A stretch of 64,000 nt of DNA, taken from contig CBDDKZ010000005.1 in NCBI GenBank assembly GCA_965230415.1, positions 5,456,001 to 5,520,000 of the forward strand. Direction: 5' to 3'. The stretch comes from CBDDKZ01 sp965230415 (lineage in GTDB: Bacteria; Bacteroidota; Bacteroidia; Cytophagales; JAAEPT01). A program made the translations under genes and the position numbers. Of the stretch, positions 18,838-27,135 are shown piece by piece (positions within the stretch are counted from its first letter, which is position 1; every line of letters begins with the position of its first letter). The notes beneath the pieces were generated by a model. That model did not search any database, was not told where the DNA came from, and saw only the letters and a program-made list of their open reading frames with translations.

Positions 18838-19165
18838 ACTATAAATTGAGTGAATTAATCACTTAATCACAAATTTTGGCGTTTTTTCTCATTGATCACT
18901 CTAATAGACCTACTATTTATCCTCACTTACCTGGTTTAAAGCAAATTGATTGAACAGCTTAATCACCTATAGGCCCTCAAATCATACACTTTATAGTTCT
19001 TCGAGCCTAAAATCAGTCCTCCTCGTAATTGTCACGTGACTCCGCTGTACTCATTCGAGCGCCACGGCGATCATTTGAACCATTCGCGACTCATATTACT
19101 AAAAAGCAACACTGATTAGCTATGGGGCTTAAGCTTTCTTGAATAAAACTGTCTATCGTTTGACA
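18838..19165. other. Intergenic stretch with third repeat copy
   Basis: No gene is seen here. It contains the third copy of the dispersed repeat at 19031-19066 and otherwise AT-rich sequence leading into the regulatory repeats at 19166-19205. Confidence 0.6.
19031..19066. repeat. Dispersed short repeat, copy 3 (diverged)
   Basis: TCACGTGACTCC, CTGTACTCATT and GAGCGCCACGG align with copies 1 and 2 at most positions, but the inverted-repeat arms are degraded. Confidence 0.5.
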
Positions 19166-19205
19166 TTTAACCATGATTAAATAAGATGCTAACAAACTGT
19201 TAAGA
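19166..19205 (+). promoter_or_regulatory. Pho-box-like array upstream of GNAT gene
   Basis: Four 7-bp units start exactly 11 bp apart: TTTAACC (19166), TTAAATA (19177), GCTAACA (19188) and GTTAAGA (19199). The array ends 32 bp before the start codon. It has the same unit and period as the arrays upstream of the phn genes. Confidence 0.65.
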
Positions 19206-19237
19206 TAAAATTGAGATATTGATAAAAAGTTAAAACC

Positions 19238-19834
19238 ATGGAGTCTATTTTTAGTTCAACTTACGTCTTAGAAACCCCCAGACTTGTATTTCGTGAAGCC
19301 TGCATGGAAGATGTGGATGAATTACTTCAGTACTTTAAAGACCCTATGGTCATGGCATTTAGCCGTGTCAGAAACCGTCGTGATGTGGTTGAGTGGATTC
19401 AATGGAATCGCAACAACTATAAGACACATGGTTTCGGAAAATGGATTATGGAACTAAAGTCTACAGAAACCATAATCGGTGATTGTGGAATAAGTTTTCA
19501 AAACGTTGAGGGTGATTTACTGCCTGAAATTGGCTATAGGCTGAACACTCCCTACTGGAAAAAAGGCTATGCGCTTGAGGCCGCTTCGGCATGCAAAACA
19601 TATGCATTCGAAAAGTTAGACTTCAAATCTGTATACTCCTGTATGCATGAACATAATAAAAGCGCCATAAAAGTAGCAATGAGAAATGGAATGGAGCTGA
19701 TCAAACGCTACACTCTTCCGGGTAGCGACCATGACATGTTATTATTTGGCGCTTATCAGGGAATAGTGAATACTGAACTGGCTCCTTTTATTAAAACAAG
19801 TCGAGCCTCTTATATTTACGATGAATACCAATAA
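19238..19834 (+). CDS. GNAT acetyltransferase, RimJ/RimL type
   Basis: The protein has 198 residues. LETPRLVFREACMEDVDEL at the start, then IGDCGISF, EIGYRLNTPYWKKGYALEA (acetyl-CoA-binding region) and SVYSCMHEHNKSAIKVAMRNGM are typical of the RimJ/RimL GNAT branch, which N-acetylates small amines or protein N-termini. A Pho-box-like array lies just upstream. I therefore infer a phosphate-starvation role, possibly acetylation of an aminophosphonate as PhnO does in E. coli, although it is not a close PhnO relative. Its last 44 bp overlap the end of the convergent MFS gene. Confidence 0.9.
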   Translation: MESIFSSTYVLETPRLVFREACMEDVDELLQYFKDPMVMAFSRVRNRRDVVEWIQWNRNNYKTHGFGKWIMELKSTETIIGDCGISFQNVEGDLLPEIGYRLNTPYWKKGYALEAASACKTYAFEKLDFKSVYSCMHEHNKSAIKVAMRNGMELIKRYTLPGSDHDMLLFGAYQGIVNTELAPFIKTSRASYIYDEYQ

Positions 19835-21038
19835 TAACTTTCCCCAATTTCAGACCATAGTATAGCGCACTGAGTAAAGCACCAAATCCACATATTAACA
19901 TGGTATGTGCTTCTCCGATAACACCAGCTATATAACCTACCAAAAAGCTTCCAATAGTAGTTGCTCCCATAAAATAAGTGATGTACAAACTCATAATACG
20001 ACCGTGAATTTTATCGTCAGAGACTGTTTGAATTACCGTATTTGCAGAGGCAAAGATTAACACCTGGCTCATACCTATCCACATCATGCATAAAGCTGAA
20101 AGCCAAAAGTGCCGCGTAAAGGACAACACCATAATAGCAGTTGCATAAGAAGACGCCGCTCCCAGTATCAATCGCTCCAGCCCTATGGCACTCTTCCTAC
20201 GCGAAAGATATAAGGCACTTATTAGTGCTCCCATCCCCATAAAAGTGGTTATAAAGCCAAAATAATCCGATCCTCCGCCCAGGTATTCTTTGCAAAAAGA
20301 AGGTAATAAAACGGCAAATGGAAACCCAAATAACCCCAAAAGTGTGGTAAATGTGATTATGATATTTAAATAAGGTGTTTTCCAAACGTACACAACACCT
20401 TCTCTCAGTGATTTAAAATAGTTAAACCGTACCTCCTGCTGATCTTTAGCCGGCTTTTCTTTCTTTTCTATTTTCACAAAAGATAATATTATAACGGAAA
20501 TAAAGGACCCGGCTGTTAATGCCAAATAGCCTATTCCTTCTCCATAAACAGGTATTAGCAAACCAGCCAGAAAGGGACCTATGATGCGTGATAGATTAAA
20601 AATCATTGAACCGAAGGCTACTGCGCTCACCAAATGCGGGCCTGGGCCTACAATCTCTTTTATAAGCGTATTCCCAATGGTATGATCAATCCCCGTTAAA
20701 CAACCAATTACTACATGTATCAACAAAAACCAGGTTACGCTTATGGCATCGTTTATCACCAGCACTCCTAAAAGTAGCGACACCAATCCCAGCAAGGATG
20801 CCGAAATCATAAATATTTTCTTTCTATCAAAAAAATCAGCGAATACACCGGCAGCGGGAGAAACCAGGAAAGCCATAAGTTGCTTCACAAATTGAAGCAA
20901 GCCCACATAAAAAGTACTCCCTGTTAGACGGTAAATGAGCCAGGAAGCAGCTACTGTCTGCATCATAAAGCCAATATTGGCAAAAACGCCACTGGTAAAG
21001 TAACGTGCAAAATTCTTATTTTTTAATACTCCGTACAT
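19791..21038 (-). CDS. MFS transporter, last gene of the phn operon
   Basis: The protein has 415 residues and about 12 hydrophobic segments of the MFS_3/EntS-like family. Landmarks are a GVFADFFDRKK loop between helices 2 and 3 and the matching loop YLSRRKSAIG after helix 8. Its start overlaps the stop of the other MFS gene by 1 bp, so they are translated together and belong to the end of the phn operon. The family is mostly proton-driven efflux. The pair may export or import a phosphonate-related compound, or form a heterodimer. The 3' end overlaps the convergent GNAT gene. Confidence 0.9.
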   Translation of the reverse strand: MYGVLKNKNFARYFTSGVFANIGFMMQTVAASWLIYRLTGSTFYVGLLQFVKQLMAFLVSPAAGVFADFFDRKKIFMISASLLGLVSLLLGVLVINDAISVTWFLLIHVVIGCLTGIDHTIGNTLIKEIVGPGPHLVSAVAFGSMIFNLSRIIGPFLAGLLIPVYGEGIGYLALTAGSFISVIILSFVKIEKKEKPAKDQQEVRFNYFKSLREGVVYVWKTPYLNIIITFTTLLGLFGFPFAVLLPSFCKEYLGGGSDYFGFITTFMGMGALISALYLSRRKSAIGLERLILGAASSYATAIMVLSFTRHFWLSALCMMWIGMSQVLIFASANTVIQTVSDDKIHGRIMSLYITYFMGATTIGSFLVGYIAGVIGEAHTMLICGFGALLSALYYGLKLGKVIIGIHRKYKRLDLF

Positions 21039-22288
21039 TATGATAAGGCAGTAGTTTTGGTTTTATGCCCCGCCTCCATTTTGCCCGTGTGATTGAGCAG
21101 CATAAACAGGAGCAACAATATGATACAAACGGTGGATGAATATGAAATGACAATCTCTGCTGTGAATCGATCACTTAAGTACCCCATCAGTGTACTGCCC
21201 AAGGTAACGGCTCCCATAAGTACTGCTATATACACGCCTGACAATCTGCCAATATTCTGATCATCTGCTTCGAGCTGTGCAAAGGACTTGGACGTTGTAA
21301 AAACGCATACCTGCATGAGTCCTATCAAAAAAAGTAAAACATACTTAAATAGCAGCACTTCAAATGAAGCAAACATGAAAATAAATGCAGGATAAAGAAA
21401 AACGGAAACGAAACGTATATGTTGTAGCTTTTTATAGTCACTGTTGCCGGCAATAATAAAGGTCCCTAATAGTGCTCCCGCCCCCATAACAGTGTGCATA
21501 AAACCTAATACACTGGATCCTTTTTCGTACCCTTCCCCTACCAAATAGGATAACACCGATACAAAAGAAAAACCAAAAAACGCCACAATCATCATCATGA
21601 TGAGGGTTCTACGTATCTCATAGTTATGAAATGAATACCGAAAGCCATCTATGTATTCTTTAATGAACGAAGTACGATTTTCAGGCTGCACATTTTCCTT
21701 AATTTCAATAAATTGTAATCCAATCAAAAACGATAAGAGGCTGGCGGCAAAAAGCAGGTAACATACCCATTCTCCTATTAGCGGAATCAATAAAGCAGCA
21801 CAAAATGGTCCCAAAATCTTTCCAATGTTTATACTTGTAGAGTGTAATGCTATGATGTTATTGAGGTATTTTTTATCTGTTGCTAATGTAAACAGGAAGG
21901 ATTGTCGAACCGGCATTTCCAAACCATTAATCATCCCCATTAACAGTTGCCCCATGAACAACAATGTTACAGTATACCAATCAAACAACAAGAGCAGGCC
22001 TAGGCTTAGAGCTATAATCATTCGGAACAATTGCGAATAAAATAGTAAGCGCTTTTTGGAAACACGGTCTGCTAATACTCCGGACACCGGAGACATTATA
22101 AAATTAGCCACCTGCCTTATCGAGGCCGAAATACCCACAAGTAAGGCAGACTCTGTAAGCTCGTACATTAACCATAAAAAGGCAATCTGCTGTACACTAA
22201 ATCCTGTGAGCGTGAGACTTCTCGTAAAGAAGTATATTTTGAAGTTCCTATCTTTAAATGAATAGAATACTTTATTCAGAATACCCAT
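21038..22288 (-). CDS. MFS transporter in the phn operon
   Basis: The protein has 416 residues and 12 predicted membrane segments, with the motif A-like loop GVLADRVSKKRLL and PVRQSFLFTLATDKKYL. It is similar in architecture to the following MFS gene (YGVLKNKNFARYF versus YSFKDRNFKIYFF starts), so the two probably arose by duplication. It starts 9 bp after the phnE2 stop. Its place behind a phosphonate ABC importer suggests transport of a substrate or product of phosphonate use; direction and ligand are unknown. Confidence 0.9.
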   Translation of the reverse strand: MGILNKVFYSFKDRNFKIYFFTRSLTLTGFSVQQIAFLWLMYELTESALLVGISASIRQVANFIMSPVSGVLADRVSKKRLLFYSQLFRMIIALSLGLLLLFDWYTVTLLFMGQLLMGMINGLEMPVRQSFLFTLATDKKYLNNIIALHSTSINIGKILGPFCAALLIPLIGEWVCYLLFAASLLSFLIGLQFIEIKENVQPENRTSFIKEYIDGFRYSFHNYEIRRTLIMMMIVAFFGFSFVSVLSYLVGEGYEKGSSVLGFMHTVMGAGALLGTFIIAGNSDYKKLQHIRFVSVFLYPAFIFMFASFEVLLFKYVLLFLIGLMQVCVFTTSKSFAQLEADDQNIGRLSGVYIAVLMGAVTLGSTLMGYLSDRFTAEIVISYSSTVCIILLLLFMLLNHTGKMEAGHKTKTTALS

Positions 22289-22297
22289 ACCTTATTA

Positions 22298-23110
22298 TCA
22301 TCGTAGTTTTGCTTCACCTAAGGCCTTTTTTCTTAGGAATCCGGACAATTTTTCGGTCCCCATTATCATCAAGATAATGTAGATAACAATTGCGAGGGTA
22401 TCCTGGTATTGGAATAGCCGGATAGCTTTATGATAAGCAAAACCAATGCCTCCTCCTCCCATAACACCTAAGTAGATGGCCGCTCGTAAATTGACATCAA
22501 AGGCATAAAAAGTATGTGATATCAGCGTAGGCAAGGTTTCCTGAATGATTCCGAAACGAATCACCTGTGTTTTATGAGCTCCTGTGGAGTATATCGCTTC
22601 TACGGCATTAGGGTCGCTATTTTCCAAGCCCTCTGCATACAACCTGCCAAAAGTACCGATGGTACTCACAGTCAGGGCCAGTACGCCGGCATAAGGACCG
22701 ATACCTACCACCTGAATGAATATCAAAATAAACACCAGACTGGGAATGGCTCGCTCTATAGAAAACAGTGATTTCACTACCAAACTTATAAGCGGATGTG
22801 GCGTGGTATTCTTTGCGGCCAGTAAAGCCATTAAAAAGGCGATTGTGCCTCCAAAGGTAGCACCGAGTATTGCCATTGCTACGGTTTGCAGTATGGATAC
22901 GGGGATGCTTTCATTGGTATAAATCAGATCAATGGCCGGTGGCATCATCTCTTTGATAATACGGTTGAAGTGGTGGAGCTCCGTGAAGAGTAATAATGGA
23001 TTAAATTCCAGGTAAGCACATATCCCAAAGATGACCATGACAGATATGGCAGTGAACGAAGCTCTTTTTTTGAATTTAAAAGAAGGTAGCTGCTGAGGTA
23101 AAATTTCCAT
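22298..23110 (-). CDS. phnE: Phosphonate ABC transporter permease (second PhnE)
   Basis: The protein has 270 residues and about six membrane segments. The permease EAA-type loop is seen as EAIYSTGAHKTQVIRFGIIQ followed by LPTLISHTFYAFDVNLRAA. This is the PhnE pattern of the phosphate/phosphonate importer family. Its start directly abuts the stop of the other permease gene. Two permeases with one ATPase and one binding protein suggest a heterodimeric membrane channel. Operon position: after phnC and phnE1, before the MFS genes. Confidence 0.93.
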   Translation of the reverse strand: MEILPQQLPSFKFKKRASFTAISVMVIFGICAYLEFNPLLLFTELHHFNRIIKEMMPPAIDLIYTNESIPVSILQTVAMAILGATFGGTIAFLMALLAAKNTTPHPLISLVVKSLFSIERAIPSLVFILIFIQVVGIGPYAGVLALTVSTIGTFGRLYAEGLENSDPNAVEAIYSTGAHKTQVIRFGIIQETLPTLISHTFYAFDVNLRAAIYLGVMGGGGIGFAYHKAIRLFQYQDTLAIVIYIILMIMGTEKLSGFLRKKALGEAKLR

Positions 23111-23914
23111 CTATTTTAACTTTTTTGTATCCAACAACCTACTTCTAATTAATTCAGAGACACGCTCTGTTGCAAAAACGACGATAAAAATCATGATCAC
23201 TGCCATGAATGCTCTTTCATATTCTGCCAAACTGAAAGCATACATCAATTCGTAACCTATCCCTCCGACCCCTACTGCCCCAAGAAGCACGGAGACACGA
23301 AGGTTAATTTCAAAGCGAAATATGGTATTAGAAATAATGCTTGGAAACACCTGAGGTATCAGGCCATATAATATGATCTGTACTTTGTTTGCCCCCAAAG
23401 ACTGGAAAGATTCTATAAAAGATTGTTCCACCTCTTCAATAGAATCGGCAAATAACCTGCCCAGCATCCCTACACATGAAATAGACAAGGCTAGCACTCC
23501 TGTGAATACGCCGGGCCCAAGCCCAGCCATAAGAATCAGGGCAACTAATATTTCCGGAACAGCACGTTCAAGGGAAATTAAAAAGCGACAAAAGCTGCGC
23601 AGTAGTTTTGGTGCGATATTAGACGCCGCTCCAAAAGCTACGATAAGTGACATTACAGCACCGAATATGGTACCTAAGAAAGCGTACAGCATTGTTTCCA
23701 TAATTGGGATGACAAACTCTTTTAATGCACTGATATCGGGAGGCATCATCCAAGATACAACTTCCAGGGTTTTGGTAAATATCCCGTTTAATTCTTCGAG
23801 ATGGATGCCACACATCCAACCTGCCCAAAGGATAATAGCAATAAGTAATAAAAATGGGATGGTTGCCTTTACAAGTTTGTTGGGTCCGTATTTTTTTGCA
23901 ATCTGAATTTCCAT
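23111..23914 (-). CDS. phnE: Phosphonate ABC transporter permease (first PhnE)
   Basis: The protein has 267 residues and about six membrane helices. The EAA loop region ESFQSLGANKVQIILYGLIPQ, followed by VFPSIISNTIFRFEINLRVS, is characteristic of PhnE. It lies 1 bp after phnC and directly before a second, diverged permease. It forms the inner-membrane channel that passes phosphonates delivered by PhnD. Confidence 0.94.
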   Translation of the reverse strand: MEIQIAKKYGPNKLVKATIPFLLLIAIILWAGWMCGIHLEELNGIFTKTLEVVSWMMPPDISALKEFVIPIMETMLYAFLGTIFGAVMSLIVAFGAASNIAPKLLRSFCRFLISLERAVPEILVALILMAGLGPGVFTGVLALSISCVGMLGRLFADSIEEVEQSFIESFQSLGANKVQIILYGLIPQVFPSIISNTIFRFEINLRVSVLLGAVGVGGIGYELMYAFSLAEYERAFMAVIMIFIVVFATERVSELIRSRLLDTKKLK

Positions 23915-23915
23915 G

Positions 23916-24716
23916 TCAAGCAGATACGAGATCTTTTTTAGGCTCTTCCTGGTATTGAGGGATCAATTGCTCCAGTTCTTCTCCATAGATAAATTCCAAA
24001 TCTTTATGACTCAGGTTCGGAGCACCATCATACACTTTCTCACCATTTTTGATGGCTATTACGCGGGTACAGTAGCGGGAAGTAAGTTCTGGTTGATGAA
24101 ACACACCAATTACCGGCATTTGCTCGGCCAGTGGTCGTATCAATTTCATTATTTTGCTGGCGTTACTGGGGTCTAAGCTGGATACGGGTTCGTCGGCCAA
24201 TAAAACACGAGGGTTTTGATAGATGGCTCTTGCTATGGATACACGCTGGGCTTCACCGCCGCTTAAAGTGGCCACTTTCGAAAATGCTTTGTGTCCTATT
24301 TTTACTTTTTCAAGCGCTTCCATGGCCTCACGCGCTTCTTTATCATTAAATCCGTATAACAAACTTCTAACGGTATTCATTTGTCCCAGGCGCCCGATAA
24401 GTACATTATCCAATGCGGTCAAGCGTTTAACCAAACAAAAGCCCTGAAATACGACGCCTATCTTCTGACGAATGTTTCGTAATTCCTTTCCTTTTATGGC
24501 AGCGATATCTCGTTCACAACCATCGCCACATTCTATCAACACTTTCCCCGAACTAGGCTTCATCAATCCATTAAGGCATCGCATGGTAAGCGACTTACCA
24601 GCCCCGCTGGCTCCCAATATCCCTACAAACTCTCCCTTTTCTACTTTAAAGCTTATGTCATTTAATAGCTTTCTGCCATCTGACAATTCTTTGGTAACAT
24701 TTATTGCTTGAATCAT
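23916..24716 (-). CDS. phnC: Phosphonate ABC transporter ATP-binding protein PhnC
   Basis: The protein has 266 residues. Walker A is GASGAGKS (about 36-43), the signature is LSGGEAQRVSIARA, Walker B is VLLADEPVSSLDP, and the switch His is in VIGVFHQPELT. The length and the RQKIGVVFQGFCLVKRLT Q-loop fit PhnC. It energises uptake through the two permeases next to it. The 12-bp gap to phnD and 1-bp gap to phnE indicate one transcript. Confidence 0.95.
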   Translation of the reverse strand: MIQAINVTKELSDGRKLLNDISFKVEKGEFVGILGASGAGKSLTMRCLNGLMKPSSGKVLIECGDGCERDIAAIKGKELRNIRQKIGVVFQGFCLVKRLTALDNVLIGRLGQMNTVRSLLYGFNDKEAREAMEALEKVKIGHKAFSKVATLSGGEAQRVSIARAIYQNPRVLLADEPVSSLDPSNASKIMKLIRPLAEQMPVIGVFHQPELTSRYCTRVIAIKNGEKVYDGAPNLSHKDLEFIYGEELEQLIPQYQEEPKKDLVSA

Positions 24717-24728
24717 AATTTTATATGT

Positions 24729-25661
24729 TTATTTTCTGGAAATAAGGGACTCGAAATCATCTATTGCAAATACTTTTTCGCGGAGATTATCATACATGGA
24801 ATCATGTGAGGGAATATACCTTAGTTCGTCAAAATTTACCGTGGAAGGATATGCCAAGCCCAACAGTGTATTCCATGACTCCGGGTCATCTTTCTTCATA
24901 TTGATATAAGCTGCTCTGATTTTTTCTACTAATGAAGAATCGAGGTTGGGTACAACTGCCAAAGAGCCAGACACCATAGGCTCCGATTTCCATAAAATAT
25001 TGACGTCTTCTTTTTTTATTCTTCCTTTTTCAATCATACGATCCATGTTGGTTGAAAACGACGCTCCTAAATTTGCTTTTTGCTCTTTAACAGCTAATAC
25101 TGTAGCAGTATGGCCACCCGCAAATACTACATCTCTAAAATCACGTTCGGGGTTAATGCCTATATTCAGTAAATGCCCTTTAGGAATAAGATGTCCGGAA
25201 GTAGAAGCCGGGTCGGTAAAGGCCATGCGTATCTTACCAGCTTGTTCTTTGACATCTTCCATTGAATTTATACCTGAGCCCGGATAAGAAAAAATAAAAC
25301 TATCGTACGACCGTGGTACTCCTCCTTTTTGCCCCATCATTATAATGGCTTCAGCCCCAGCTTTTTCATGTGCTATTAAATAAGAAAAGGGACCATATGT
25401 CGCTAAATGCACTTTCCCCGAAATCATGGCTTCGACAACACCTGTATAGTCTGTTACCTTGTGCACTTTTACAGGCATTTCCAAACTCTTCTCCAGGTAC
25501 TTCTGTAATATATCGAGACGCTGTTGCCTGGCATCGGGATCTGAACCTGGAACAGCGGTAAGCACTAAAGTTTCTGGAATACCTTTATTTTCTATTTGCT
25601 GATTGGAAGAGCAGGCACTTAACAATGCCAGTGCGAGGATAATAAAAATACTATTTTTCAT
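24729..25661 (-). CDS. phnD: Phosphonate ABC transporter substrate-binding lipoprotein PhnD
   Basis: The protein has 310 residues, with a lipoprotein signal and lipobox LLSAC near residue 16. It is a periplasmic binding protein of the phosphate/phosphite/phosphonate family: residues about 60-130 hold GVVEAMISGKVHLATYGP, and DPASTSGHLIPKGHL is the anion-binding loop region. In Bacteroidota such proteins are tethered to the inner membrane. Its start overlaps the end of the acetyltransferase gene by 4 bp. A second, shorter PhnD-like gene lies at 44034-44933. Confidence 0.94.
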   Translation of the reverse strand: MKNSIFIILALALLSACSSNQQIENKGIPETLVLTAVPGSDPDARQQRLDILQKYLEKSLEMPVKVHKVTDYTGVVEAMISGKVHLATYGPFSYLIAHEKAGAEAIIMMGQKGGVPRSYDSFIFSYPGSGINSMEDVKEQAGKIRMAFTDPASTSGHLIPKGHLLNIGINPERDFRDVVFAGGHTATVLAVKEQKANLGASFSTNMDRMIEKGRIKKEDVNILWKSEPMVSGSLAVVPNLDSSLVEKIRAAYINMKKDDPESWNTLLGLAYPSTVNFDELRYIPSHDSMYDNLREKVFAIDDFESLISRK

Positions 25662-26329
25662 GACAGCTTCATAGATTTAGGTTCACCATATTTACTGAGA
25701 AATTGATCTAGTTCGAGTAGGTCATTGAAACGGGATTCCAGTGTTTCACGGTCCCAGTCCCACCACTGAGAAGCAATCAATCGTTCTCTCACCTCTTCAG
25801 AAAAACGAAATTTGATTACCTTGGCCGGAACTCCGACTGCAACAGCATAATCGGGCAGGTCTTTCGTAACCACGGCCCCCGAGCCTATAACACATCCTAT
25901 TCCTACTTTTACACCGGGCATTACAATTGCTCCATGGCCGATCCAGGTATCATGGCCGATTTCACAATGATGATCACGCCTCCACTGAAAAAACGCATTG
26001 TCGTCCTGATCTCCAAATTTATAACTCGCACGTCTGTAGGTAAAGTGATGTTGCGTAACGCGCCACTGTGGATGATTTCCCGGGTTTATGCGAACACTAT
26101 TAGCAATAGAACAGAATTTCCCGATGGTGGCATAAGCGATTGAAACGTTACCGGCTGTATAACTGTAATCCCCAAAACTGGACTCAAACATGGAGGTGTT
26201 CGCTCCCAACGCCGTCCAGGAACCTATTTTGACATCACGCAAACGACAAGAAGAGTGAATATAAGGTTTTTCAGATAACTCTTTACCTGGTACTCCTTCA
26301 GGTGGATATTGATCAAATTCGTACATCAT
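25658..26329 (-). CDS. Hexapeptide-repeat acetyltransferase of phosphonate operons
   Basis: The protein has 223 residues and a left-handed beta-helix of hexapeptide repeats (IGHGAIVMPGVKVGIGCVIG, then GAVVTKDLPDYAVAVGVPAK). The sequence HPQWRVTQHHFTYR and the QWRRDHHCEIGHDTWIG loop fit the chloramphenicol-acetyltransferase-like family found in C-P lyase operons (TIGR03308). It should use acetyl-CoA to acetylate an aminoalkylphosphonate or another intermediate; the true substrate is not established. It overlaps both neighbours by 4 bp. Confidence 0.9.
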   Translation of the reverse strand: MMYEFDQYPPEGVPGKELSEKPYIHSSCRLRDVKIGSWTALGANTSMFESSFGDYSYTAGNVSIAYATIGKFCSIANSVRINPGNHPQWRVTQHHFTYRRASYKFGDQDDNAFFQWRRDHHCEIGHDTWIGHGAIVMPGVKVGIGCVIGSGAVVTKDLPDYAVAVGVPAKVIKFRFSEEVRERLIASQWWDWDRETLESRFNDLLELDQFLSKYGEPKSMKLS

Positions 26330-27135
26330 AATTTAAAGTGAAAGGTTGGATAAGTAGGTTCTTCGTGAAAATAGGACAGTTCGTTATAAGACCTTAGCTG
26401 TGTATTGCTTATTTTAAAACTTAAATCCGCCTGTACTATTTGTTCGTTCAATATGTTTATTTTTTCTTTCAGGAAAGCTTTTTCATCTTCGGATAAAGCA
26501 CGACCGAAATAGCCCAGGGTTATATGCCCAATAAATGGCCTGGTCCTTTTAATTGTCAATTTATTAAGCGTTGCATTACTATAAAACTGATTGCGAAATG
26601 TTATTACCGTATCAAAGTCATCCTCATTGTCAAAAACACCCAAGATACCCAGTGAGCTTCCAAAAGGGGTAACACCTACCAGACGCATGGCGATTGCCGC
26701 ACTTCTCGGTTTCAGTGAGATAGCCTCAAATCCTGAAGCAATCATCTGGGGATAATCTTTGACTAATCCCGACTCCACGAGGTGTTTTTGGTAACGTTGG
26801 GCTGAAAGGGTATTTGCTATGGTTTGATGGAAGCTATCCTGCGGTAAAAGGTAAAGGCTGCTTTCCAAGGTATCATTGCTGGTTATTAGCTGTTGTATTT
26901 CTTTTAATTTGCGGCTTAAGGATTCATTGCCGGGATTGGCCGTTAACATTGACACCACTGCAAATCCGGGATATGGACAAGGGCTCCATTGCAGGTCGTT
27001 ATAACTAAACTTATCTGATACTTTAAGCTGCTCTACGTTCCGTTCCACACTATCCTTGCTCACTTCACCTAACTGGCGATTCTGATAAGCACTATAATCG
27101 AGCTCCCGGACTGTTTCCGAATCTATAAAGGCCAT
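26326..27135 (-). CDS. 2H phosphoesterase (DUF1868-like), likely PhnP substitute
   Basis: The protein has 269 residues. It carries the two HxT/S motifs that define 2H phosphoesterases: FHQTIAN near residue 102 and GHITLGY near 210. Known members open 2',3'- or 1,2-cyclic phosphates. It overlaps phnM by 13 bp and the acetyltransferase gene by 4 bp, so it is embedded in the operon. No PhnP (metallo-beta-lactamase) gene is present in the window. I infer that this enzyme hydrolyses 5-phosphoribosyl 1,2-cyclic phosphate to ribose 1,5-bisphosphate, the substrate of PhnN. The biochemical role is untested. Confidence 0.85.
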   Translation of the reverse strand: MAFIDSETVRELDYSAYQNRQLGEVSKDSVERNVEQLKVSDKFSYNDLQWSPCPYPGFAVVSMLTANPGNESLSRKLKEIQQLITSNDTLESSLYLLPQDSFHQTIANTLSAQRYQKHLVESGLVKDYPQMIASGFEAISLKPRSAAIAMRLVGVTPFGSSLGILGVFDNEDDFDTVITFRNQFYSNATLNKLTIKRTRPFIGHITLGYFGRALSEDEKAFLKEKINILNEQIVQADLSFKISNTQLRSYNELSYFHEEPTYPTFHFKL

